A stretch of 5,031 nt of DNA from Fibrobacter sp. (GCA_017550445.1 JAFZOV010000043.1:1-5031), one strand, 5' to 3'; positions 1 to 4,920 are shown, counted from the first letter of the stretch. Made by a program: numbers and translations. Notes: generated from the letters alone by a model not told the origin.

Positions 1-47
1 AAGAATTTAAAGGGGAAAGGCGCAAAAAAGTGAAAAAAGTCGAATTT

Positions 48-518
48 TTATTTCTTGGCGGCTTTTCTGGTGGTTTTGGCTGGGGCGGGGCGCGGTTTTC
101 CGAGGATCATGATGCTCGAACCGGCGTTGTCGGGCTCCACTGTGTATAGCTGGATGCGGTTGCTCCATTCGGAACGGACTTTGCGGTCGATAATGCGCTT
201 CACGTTGCCGTAGCTGGGGTTTCCGCCGCCGTGGATGACCCTCAGTATCTTGAGGCCTGCAATCATCAGGTCATCGATGCGCCGTTCCACGGCTTCTGCG
301 GCTTCGTCCGATGTCATGCCGTGCAGGTCGATTTCGTCTTCGGGCACGGGGAGTTCCCAGGCGCTGGGGCTACGGCGCATCTTACGCCCGCGCGGAGCAC
401 GCGCGGGGCGTGCGGCGGCGTCTGCTTCCGCATCCTTTTGCATTTGGGCGTCTTTGTCTTCCATGTGGTGGTTCTTGATCCACTCCAGCTGGAATTCTTC
501 TTCCTGATTTAGCGGCAT
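48..518 (-). CDS. Smr-domain protein (MutS2 C-terminal-like), 156 aa
   Basis: The protein carries a stand-alone Smr domain at about residues 62-140. It opens with the hallmark DLHG motif (residues 64-67, in EIDLHGMTSDEA), followed by an amphipathic helix. The second motif is HGGG (96-99, in LRVIHGGGNPSYG), where the family usually has HGKG or HGRG, so the basic residue is absent. The domain closes with EPDNAGSSIMIL. Residues 1-60 are polar: an acidic Glu/Asp-rich start, then a basic Arg-rich patch (RGRKMRR, 43-49). The last 16 residues are Lys/Arg/Ala-rich, which would suit nucleic-acid contact. Smr domains are known as DNA- or RNA-acting nuclease-type domains in MutS2 and small cytosolic proteins; the substrate here cannot be told. 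The ATG at 518 is preceded at 5-6 nt by AAAGAG on the minus strand, which supports this start. There is no signal peptide. It is divergently oriented to the lipoprotein at 675. I am confident of the family, not of the activity. Confidence 0.9.
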   Translation of the reverse strand: MPLNQEEEFQLEWIKNHHMEDKDAQMQKDAEADAAARPARAPRGRKMRRSPSAWELPVPEDEIDLHGMTSDEAAEAVERRIDDLMIAGLKILRVIHGGGNPSYGNVKRIIDRKVRSEWSNRIQLYTVEPDNAGSSIMILGKPRPAPAKTTRKAAKK

Positions 519-546
519 GATTCACTCTTTTTGGACTAAAAAATAG

Positions 547-575
547 ATTATTTTGCCGAAATGGCTGCTTTTGAA
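547..575 (-). promoter_or_regulatory. Possible promoter of the Smr gene
   Basis: On the minus strand a TTCAAA (575-570) and an AATAAT (552-547) are separated by 17 bp. They resemble -35 and -10 boxes and would give a leader of about 22 nt before the ATG at 518. The region is AT-rich, so such matches arise easily by chance; this is a weak call. Confidence 0.25.
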
Positions 576-618
576 CCCCTTTTTACGGCGAAAACTGTAA
601 TTATTACAATTTTTTCCA

Positions 619-646
619 TTGATTTTTGAATCTTTTTTCTTATATT
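619..646 (+). promoter_or_regulatory. Probable sigma70-type promoter of the 675 lipoprotein
   Basis: TTGATT (619-624) and TATATT (641-646) are spaced by 16 bp. Transcription would start near 653, giving a leader of about 22 nt that contains the GAGG ribosome binding site at 660-663, 11 nt before the ATG. The -10 continues as TATATTGTA, a 9-mer that recurs directly upstream of the gene ending at 3781, which makes it more credible than a chance AT-rich match. Confidence 0.5.
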
Positions 647-674
647 GTAATAAATTGTTGAGGTTTTTGTAATC

Positions 675-1508
675 ATGAACGGTTTGAGGGTTATAGCATC
701 TTTGCTTGTTTCTATGGCATTGATGGGGTGCTTCAAAGCAGATATCCCTGAAAATAGAGTATTCTCTATTAATGACCTCGGAAACAAAAAAGTAGGCGTC
801 ATTGAGGGGACTACGGCTGAAATTTACGCAGCCGACTATGGTTGTGATTCCGTCAAGATTCAGGTGGAAAAATTCCCGACATTGGCCGAAACGGTTGACG
901 CGCTTCTTCAAGGAAAAATTGACGCGGTGCTCAGTGACGATGCGCCTGCTAAGGTTTTTGCCCGCAAGAACCCCTCTTTGCGAATCTTAAATGAGGTCTT
1001 TAAAGAAGAATCCTATGCCGGTGTTGTTGCGAAAGAAAAAGTGGGCCTGCTGGATTCCGTCAATATCGCTTTAATCCAGATGCGTGCCATGGGCGTTTAT
1101 GATTCTATTTTCGACTCCTATATCGGGGGACAGACCAAATACCAGGTTCCGCAAGATTCCGTTGATGGACCGGTTTTGAGGGTGGCGACCAATGCCGATT
1201 TCCCGCCTTTTGAATTCCGTTGCCAGAAAAGGGGTGTTGTGGGTATTGACATTGAAATTGCCCGTTATGTGGCCAACTACTTGGGTCGTTCTCTCGAAAT
1301 TATCGATATGGATTTTGACAATATTATTGATTCTGTGCGTGCGGGGGCCGCTGATCTTGGCCTTGCTGCGTTCTCGGTAACCGAGGAGCGCGGACAGGTT
1401 ATCAATTTTACGGATAATTATGCCACTTCAAAAATCGTGATTATGGTGCGAAGTGGCGAAGAAGAATCGACATTCCAGCGCATCAAGGATACGTTGCTGG
1501 GCGGTTAA
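675..1508 (+). CDS. Family 3 solute-binding lipoprotein, half-domains in permuted order
   Basis: This is a 277-aa lipoprotein. Residues 1-18 form a short signal peptide ending LMGC, so Cys19 is the predicted lipidation site. The rest matches the SBP_bac_3 (amino-acid-binding, type II periplasmic binding) family, but with the halves swapped. Residues 34-150 look like the part that normally comes second: DLGNKKVGVIEGTTAE (34-49), then LLQGKIDAVLSDDAPA (77-92), then a C-terminal helix (IALIQMRAMGVYDSIF). Residues 167-259 look like the part that normally comes first: LRVATNADFPPFEF (168-181), VGIDIEIARYVANYLG, and VTEERGQVINFTD (235-247). Arg239 sits where HisJ-like proteins bind the ligand carboxylate, and Asp88 where they bind the alpha-amino group, so amino-acid-type binding could be retained. 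A GAGG RBS lies 11 nt before the ATG. No permease or ATPase gene is adjacent, so it may be a sensor or an orphan binding protein. The family is sure, the permutation is a strong reading of motif order, and the ligand is unknown. Confidence 0.88.
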   Translation: MNGLRVIASLLVSMALMGCFKADIPENRVFSINDLGNKKVGVIEGTTAEIYAADYGCDSVKIQVEKFPTLAETVDALLQGKIDAVLSDDAPAKVFARKNPSLRILNEVFKEESYAGVVAKEKVGLLDSVNIALIQMRAMGVYDSIFDSYIGGQTKYQVPQDSVDGPVLRVATNADFPPFEFRCQKRGVVGIDIEIARYVANYLGRSLEIIDMDFDNIIDSVRAGAADLGLAAFSVTEERGQVINFTDNYATSKIVIMVRSGEEESTFQRIKDTLLGG

Positions 1509-2356
1509 ACCTTGAAATTTCCGTGGTAGTTCCAGCTCCACTGTTTTGGGTGCTCGGAGATCCATTTCTCGACCTCGTTTGCGATATCTGCGACGAGGTC
1601 TTTGTTTTGTGAATTGTACTTGGGTGGGTAGAATTTTTCGAAATGGATAATGATTTTGCGCTTGGGCGTGTCTTCTGTCCAGGTGCGGAACGTGACGATG
1701 CCTGCGCCCATCTGGTTCACTTTTTGCGGGAGGCGCAAGTAAAGCGTAGAGGGCTGGCCGAATAGTTCGACGGTGTTTCCCTTGGTGTTTTTGCCCTGGT
1801 CGAATACCATCGCGAGGATTCCCTTGGTGCGGAACAGTTCGCGGATGAGCTTGCCTGTTTCGTCGGGGTGATATTCGGTGAGGTGAGGGGCGCTGCGGAG
1901 ATCCTTGAGCACATCGCGGAAGGCTGTGTCGCCTACGGAATCGGTAATCAGGTGCACATGTTCGCTGTAGCGGCAAAGGCTCCGGTGCAGTAGCTCGAAT
2001 GCACCTTGGTGAATGCTGATGGCGGCGATGGGGGCGCCTGCCTTGGCGCATTCTGCGATGGCGTCGCGGATGATTTCTTCGTTTTCATACACGATGCGCT
2101 TTTCAACACTTTTGAATCGGGCGAGCCCTCGGTAAGAATCGAGTGCGTTCCAGAAGATTCCCTTGAAAACATCTTTTGCGGCTACGTTGATGTGGGCGTT
2201 CGCGAGGTGCCGTTCTACGCGTCCGTATGCTCGCTTGGTATGCAGCGCCTTGTATACCGGGAACGCAACAAAGAATAATACCGAATAGAAAACATCCGGC
2301 ATTCTGAGCAGGACTTGAAACAGAATCTTGTATACGCCGGTTTTGATATTGAACAT
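1505..2356 (-). CDS. Lipid A-type lysophospholipid acyltransferase family protein (HtrB/LpxL-like)
   Basis: The 283-aa protein is near the usual length for the HtrB/LpxL/LpxM family, inner-membrane enzymes that move an acyl chain onto lipid A precursors. An N-terminal hydrophobic stretch (about residues 11-36, broken by RMPD) is the expected membrane anchor. The catalytic H-x4-E signature is visible as SIHQGAFE, with His116 and Glu121. Downstream come AMVFDQG with Asp186, ELFGQPSTLYLRLP (197-210), and a C-terminal EKWISEHPKQWSWNYHGNFK block that resembles the family's PeqWxWxHxRWK ending. The ATG at 2356 lacks a convincing Shine-Dalgarno, and an in-frame stop lies a few codons upstream, so no longer form is possible. 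It lies 87 bp downstream of the UDP-sugar pyrophosphorylase on the same strand and is probably co-transcribed with it. Its stop overlaps that of the convergent lipoprotein. Acceptor and acyl donor cannot be read from sequence; a glycolipid acyltransferase other than an LpxL is possible. Confidence 0.85.
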   Translation of the reverse strand: MFNIKTGVYKILFQVLLRMPDVFYSVLFFVAFPVYKALHTKRAYGRVERHLANAHINVAAKDVFKGIFWNALDSYRGLARFKSVEKRIVYENEEIIRDAIAECAKAGAPIAAISIHQGAFELLHRSLCRYSEHVHLITDSVGDTAFRDVLKDLRSAPHLTEYHPDETGKLIRELFRTKGILAMVFDQGKNTKGNTVELFGQPSTLYLRLPQKVNQMGAGIVTFRTWTEDTPKRKIIIHFEKFYPPKYNSQNKDLVADIANEVEKWISEHPKQWSWNYHGNFKV

Positions 2357-2377
2357 TTTAGAACTTTGTAATTAGAA

Positions 2378-2433
2378 TGTGAAATGTGTGATGTGTAATG
2401 AAAAATTTCACATTTCACACTTCACATTTCACA
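2378..2433. repeat. 56-bp palindromic array of eight heptamers
   Basis: The left half reads as four 7-mers, TGTGAAA, TGTGTGA, TGTGTAA and TGAAAAA. The right half reads as four more, TTTCACA, TTTCACA, CTTCACA and TTTCACA, which are the reverse-complement form. The array has a strict 7-bp period and reverses orientation exactly at 2405/2406. Folded, the two 28-nt arms pair at most positions; the outermost heptamers pair perfectly. It fills most of the 87-bp gap between the two minus-strand envelope genes, so the transcript could form a long AU-rich hairpin there. Confidence 0.85.
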
Positions 2434-2443
2434 TCACAGTTTT

Positions 2444-3781
2444 TTATTCTTCGTCGAATTCTAAAATGTTTCTGCCGAGTTCTCGCTCGAACAGTCGGCG
2501 CGAAAGTCCTTCGCCGGCGTAGCTTAGCGTGGGGGAAACTTCGTAGAGCTTGCCCGGCTTCACTTCTACGTGAGCCTTGCGGAGCCATTCACGGTGGAGT
2601 CTGCCAATCATCTGGCGGGCAGTCTTCGGCGAATCGTTTCCTTCGGCGTTTTTCACCGGGCTGAATTCTTCTTCGCGGACAACGCCGAACGGCATCATGG
2701 TGCCAAGCTGCGGGAAGGCGTCGAACAGGAACTGTTCAAACTTCCAGCATTTCTCGATGCCGCAGACGGTCTTGCGGGCAGTGTGCCACGGGAGCTTGCT
2801 CGTCTGCAGCTTGCGCAGTCCTTCAATCTTGAACAGGTGAATCGCGAGGTTGCCACCGTCAAACACAAGGCTTCCATCGGGATTCGTCATGTCGCGGTAC
2901 TGTTCCGGAAGGTCGCTGTATTCGACCACGCCGGGCTTGCCGTTTTGCAAGGCGAAAATGCCAACCTTTTCGTTCGGCCCTGCTTTGTGCACCACCTTGG
3001 ATGCAGACATGCTGCGGCCTTCGCTGGCAAGTGCACCGATGAATGCCGGGTCGCAAATGCGGCAGAGTGCGTTATCCACACTGTAAAGGAATACATAGCG
3101 TACGCCCTTTTCGACAAGCCAGGCGAGCGTGCCACTCTGGGCGAGTGCGCGGAAGCATCCGCCGTTTCCATCGGGAACGAGAGCCAGTCGGTCGTTATCG
3201 ACTACGGCTTTGCCATCTGGGGTGAGGGCGCAAATCGTGCCTTGTTCAAAGAAACGAATGTTTTCGCGGGCGTAACCGAAAAAGTTGTGCTCGGTAAAGA
3301 AGTTGACCGTCGCTTCGTGATTCAGCGGGCTCGTCATGATGCACCACGGAATCGCGTGACCCACCTGTGCGGCCAAGTTCTGCAAACGTTCTGCCTGCAA
3401 CTGGAACAGACTCTTGTGGCTCGGAAGCCCGATATCGAACATGCCCTTCGGACCATCGAAACCGAGGCGCGAACCCTGACCGCCTGCTACGAGGAACGCA
3501 GCCACTTGGCCCTTGCCAAGCAAAATTTCGCCCGTCTCTTTCCAAAAATCGTAACGCAAATCATCGATTGCGGTCTTGAACGGCATCGGCTTCAAGTCGC
3601 CAGTAACATTGTCATCCAGCGAGGCGTTGGACTTTTCGGTGTAAAGCGCCTTGAGCTCCGCCCAGTCCTGGCTTTCAATGTCCTTTTCCAAATTCTTGCG
3701 GGCATCCCCGCTCAAAGATTCAAGCTTGGCAACCAGCTCCTGCTGACCCGCCGCATTCAAAGTTTCGATAATATTGCTCAT
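2444..3781 (-). CDS. UAP1/AGX1-type UDP-N-acetylhexosamine (UDP-sugar) pyrophosphorylase
   Basis: This 445-aa cytosolic enzyme of the UDPGP family would make a UDP-sugar (probably UDP-GlcNAc) plus pyrophosphate from UTP and the sugar 1-phosphate, feeding peptidoglycan and lipid A synthesis. The nucleotide-binding signature is LVAGGQGSRLGFDGPKG (97-113), followed by FDIGLPSHKSLFQLQAER, the eukaryotic UAP1 style rather than the GlmU style. Further family blocks are IMTSPLNHEAT (148-158), PDGNGGCF (203-210), the DN pair at 236-237, VVEYSD (285-290), KFEQFLFD (347-354) and EEFSPVKNAEGNDSPKTAR (371-389). The N-terminal 65 residues form a helical region, as in the family. An in-frame TAG lies two codons upstream of the ATG at 3781 and the next Met is residue 66, so the start is fixed. 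There is no Shine-Dalgarno; a -10-like element almost abuts the ATG. UDP-GlcNAc is my best guess for the product; UDP-glucose or UDP-GalNAc cannot be excluded. Confidence 0.92.
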   Translation of the reverse strand: MSNIIETLNAAGQQELVAKLESLSGDARKNLEKDIESQDWAELKALYTEKSNASLDDNVTGDLKPMPFKTAIDDLRYDFWKETGEILLGKGQVAAFLVAGGQGSRLGFDGPKGMFDIGLPSHKSLFQLQAERLQNLAAQVGHAIPWCIMTSPLNHEATVNFFTEHNFFGYARENIRFFEQGTICALTPDGKAVVDNDRLALVPDGNGGCFRALAQSGTLAWLVEKGVRYVFLYSVDNALCRICDPAFIGALASEGRSMSASKVVHKAGPNEKVGIFALQNGKPGVVEYSDLPEQYRDMTNPDGSLVFDGGNLAIHLFKIEGLRKLQTSKLPWHTARKTVCGIEKCWKFEQFLFDAFPQLGTMMPFGVVREEEFSPVKNAEGNDSPKTARQMIGRLHREWLRKAHVEVKPGKLYEVSPTLSYAGEGLSRRLFERELGRNILEFDEE

Positions 3782-3785
3782 ACGC

Positions 3786-3794
3786 TACAATATA
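3786..3794 (-). promoter_or_regulatory. -10-like TATATTGTA abutting the 3781 start codon
   Basis: On the minus strand TATATTGTA (3794-3786) is followed by GCGT and then the ATG. This puts a predicted transcription start at or within a base or two of the first codon, implying a leaderless mRNA. The same 9-mer lies in the promoter region of the 675 gene. No good -35 was found 16-18 bp upstream, so the call rests on the -10 match and the absence of any RBS. Confidence 0.42.
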
Positions 3795-3881
3795 GCAATA
3801 TGCGGTTGTTAAACCTTTATCTGATTGGCGAGAATATGGCCGCGTTCGCGGGCATAAGAGATAAAATCTTTTCTTTTTCGC

Positions 3882-3910
3882 TTGTCTTTTGTCGAAGAAT
3901 AATGTATATT
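3882..3910 (+). promoter_or_regulatory. Sigma70-type promoter for the candidate small RNA
   Basis: TTGTCT (3882-3887) and TATATT (3905-3910) are separated by exactly 17 bp, the optimal sigma70 spacing. The predicted start is about 3917-3918. The -10 extends as TATATTTGAA, a 10-mer repeated at 4090-4099 upstream of the next gene. No ORF with a ribosome binding site follows directly, so the transcript would be non-coding or a long leader. Confidence 0.5.
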
Positions 3911-3916
3911 TGAAAT

Positions 3917-4004
3917 AGACAGGGTGGTAGAGCGACCACCTGAGAAAAAAAGAAAGCTCATTAGATGAAGTCGTTTTTATATATCCATATAAAAGCGATT
4001 TTTT
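3917..4004 (+). ncRNA. Candidate small RNA (or attenuated leader), about 88 nt
   Basis: The segment is bounded by a promoter (3882-3910) and an intrinsic terminator (3968-4004). Its 5' part is a tight hairpin, GGTGGT (3923-3928) with ACCACC (3935-3940) around the loop AGAGCG. Loop bases GAGC (3930-3933) can pair with GCTC (3956-3959) across the A-rich linker at 3941-3955, which would make a compact H-type pseudoknot with an A-rich third loop. A competing hairpin pairs TGAG (3941-3944) with CTCA (3957-3960). I do not recognise the RNA as a known family. It could be an independent sRNA or the attenuated leader of the lipoprotein gene starting at 4124. Existence is inferred from its signals only. 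Confidence 0.4.
3968..4004 (+). terminator. Intrinsic terminator of the candidate small RNA
   Basis: The arms TCGTTTTTATAT (3971-3982) and ATATAAAAGCGA (3987-3998) pair over 12 bp with one G-U and a 4-nt loop. AAG at 3968-3970 can extend the stem into the U-tract. Six Ts follow at 3999-4004. The stem is AT-rich and so weaker than a typical terminator, but its geometry and U-run are correct. Confidence 0.55.
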
Positions 4005-4009
4005 ATTTG

Positions 4010-4069
4010 TACCCCAAATACAAGTTCTCTTCGTTGACTTACTATCGAAGTTGGTTGTTGAAAGGGGTA
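4010..4069 (+). other. Imperfect hairpin between the small RNA and the lipoprotein promoter
   Basis: Three nested paired blocks are visible: TACCCC (4010-4015) with GGGGTA (4064-4069), ACAA (4020-4023) with TTGT (4055-4058), and CTTCG (4029-4033) with CGAAG (4046-4050). Internal loops separate them and the apical loop is 12 nt. No U-run follows, so it is not a terminator. It could be a leader structure, a second small RNA or a protein-binding inverted repeat. It lies just upstream of the next gene's promoter. Confidence 0.4.
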
Positions 4070-4082
4070 TGAATCTCCGGAT

Positions 4083-4098
4083 TTTAATATATATTTGA
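4083..4098 (+). promoter_or_regulatory. Probable -10 region of the 4124 lipoprotein
   Basis: Overlapping -10 candidates are TTTAAT (4083-4088) and TATATTTGA (4090-4098); the second repeats the -10 context at 3905-3913. No -35 at optimal distance is evident for either (TTGAAA at 4058-4063 is 19 bp from the first). The gene may use this promoter or read through from 3882-3910. Confidence 0.35.
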
Positions 4099-4109
4099 AT
4101 AAGAAATTC

Positions 4110-4115
4110 AAGGAG
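4110..4115 (+). promoter_or_regulatory. Strong RBS that sets the lipoprotein start at 4124
   Basis: AAGGAG lies 8 nt before the ATG at 4124. It is the best Shine-Dalgarno in the window. It marks 4124 as the real start even though the frame it opens hits a TGA at 4193, and so it argues for a frame change in the G-run rather than a start at the downstream GTG (4176). Confidence 0.85.
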
Positions 4116-4123
4116 AATCAGTT

Positions 4124-4883
4124 ATGAAACGCAATTTTCTTTCTCTCGTTCTGGGGGGGGGCACTCTCTCTCCTGGTGTTAGCCTGTTCCTCTGATTCAA
4201 GCAGTGGGGCGAACCCTACTAATCCAGACAATCCCTCAAATTCGAAAACATCTTCTTGTGCTTTGGCAAATAAATATTTGCCATCGTCGTCAATTGCTTA
4301 TGTAGATGATGATAATGGCGGTTGTGTTGTTGCTGGGCAAAGTTTTTCTAACGAAGAATATATTGCCTATGATGCTGCTTTGGTTTCATCTGGTTTCACA
4401 AAGTCAGAAATCCCTTCAGAATCTTCAACTTATACAAAAACGCTTGAAGATGCTAGTGTTTTGATCGTGAGTTTGTCCTATGTGCAGGAAATGCAAACTC
4501 TTTCTGCTGTTGTGACGAAGCAGGAAAAAAACTATGTATTTGGTGATATCGAGAAAGTGGCAGAACTATATATTACTCCTATACTAAAGGATTTTTATAG
4601 CTCTGAAATAATTTGGAATGGCTCTTTCGATGATATAAAAAATAAATTTGAGTTGACAATAGAAGATGGAGCGAGTTTTTGTTCTCAACTTGCGGAAAAA
4701 ATGAAGGCTAAGGGCTTGTTGAACGTCAATATAAATGAAAATGCCTCAAATGATATAGATGTAAATGCGTATGTTCAATATAATAGTGTTTCTTATTCCA
4801 TAGTGATAAAGGTATTTGGTTTTGGCAAAAATAACGTGCTTCCTGCGGATGTAAGGACTAGCATCAAGAAAATAATTCAATAA
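4124..4883 (+). CDS. Hypothetical lipoprotein, frame broken at a G9 tract in its signal peptide
   Basis: Read literally, ATG 4124 gives 23 residues and stops at TGA 4193-4195. Removing one G from the nine-G run (4153-4161) joins the start to the long downstream frame and gives a 252-aa protein. That protein has a model lipoprotein signal peptide: MKRN, a Leu/Gly/Ala core, and the lipobox VLAC with Cys21 (codon 4185-4187). A Ser/Gly/Asn/Pro-rich linker follows (SSDSSSGANPTNPDNPSNSK), typical of surface or periplasmic lipoproteins. The remainder has no motif I recognise. It seems to hold two similar alpha-beta-beta units: one ends VLIVSLSYVQEMQTLSAVV, the other DIDVNAYVQYNSVSYSIVI. Cys residues at several points could form disulfides. 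The gene is clearly AT-richer than the pyrophosphorylase and Smr genes. Either the locus is phase-variable and OFF here, or one G is a sequencing error. Function is unknown. Confidence 0.75.
4153..4161 (+). repeat. G9 homopolymer (candidate slipped-strand contingency tract)
   Basis: Nine consecutive Gs lie inside the signal-peptide coding region of the lipoprotein, 29 bp after its start. With nine Gs the frame terminates early; with eight (or any length differing by three from eight) the full lipoprotein is read. G-runs of this length are the classical phase-variation tracts of Campylobacter and Neisseria. It is the longest homopolymer in the window and is unusual in the AT-rich gene it sits in. 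Confidence 0.85.
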
Positions 4884-4888
4884 GTAGC

Positions 4889-4903
4889 CGCCTAGGCTAG
4901 GCG
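4889..4903. repeat. Short perfect inverted repeat after the lipoprotein stop
   Basis: CGCCTA (4889-4894) and TAGGCG (4898-4903) flank a GGC loop, six nucleotides after the TAA. There is no U-run, so it is not a terminator alone. It may help stabilise the mRNA 3' end together with the terminator that follows. Confidence 0.5.
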
Positions 4904-4920
4904 TCGCCTGATTTCACACG

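Noticed and set aside
522..911. A 129-codon minus-strand open frame over the Smr-lipoprotein intergenic region
   Set aside because: It lies antisense to the signal peptide and first lobe of the binding protein, has an AT-driven Lys/Asn/Phe composition and no recognisable motif, and crosses the promoter of the 675 gene.
1428..2051. A 207-codon minus-strand frame inside the acyltransferase gene
   Set aside because: It is a frame-shifted shadow (Arg/Pro-rich) of the acyltransferase, which carries the H-x4-E motif in the other frame.
2378..2433. CRISPR-like or other spaced-repeat array
   Set aside because: The repeat units are only 7 bp, contiguous without spacers, and reverse orientation in the middle.
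2440..2445. T6 run after the heptamer palindrome as an intrinsic terminator
   Set aside because: The T-run follows the hairpin on the plus strand, where no gene ends. For the minus-strand genes it is an A-run before the hairpin, so it would not terminate their transcript.
2570..3913. A 447-codon plus-strand open frame antisense to the pyrophosphorylase
   Set aside because: The minus-strand frame has unmistakable UDPGP-family motifs throughout. The antisense frame shows no domain, signal or RBS and is a by-product of GC-rich codon bias.
3916..3945. tRNA-like stretch: a D-arm-like GGTAGAGCG followed by ACCACCTGAG, with a T-arm-like GTATGAATC near 4067
   Set aside because: The 5' half of the D-stem, the 3' half of the anticodon stem and a consistent acceptor stem are missing, and the T-arm-like piece is about 150 nt away. 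The GGTGGT-ACCACC hairpin explains the segment better; a decayed tRNA fragment is only a remote possibility.
3917..3965. preQ1-I riboswitch
   Set aside because: The hairpin plus A-rich tail resembles its layout, but the loop is only six bases, the characteristic conserved loop and tail bases are absent, and no queuosine gene is downstream.
4176..4178. GTG at 4176 as the lipoprotein start
   Set aside because: It has no RBS and would place the lipobox Cys at residue 4, leaving no signal peptide. The ATG at 4124 with AAGGAG plus a one-base change in the G-run explains everything better.
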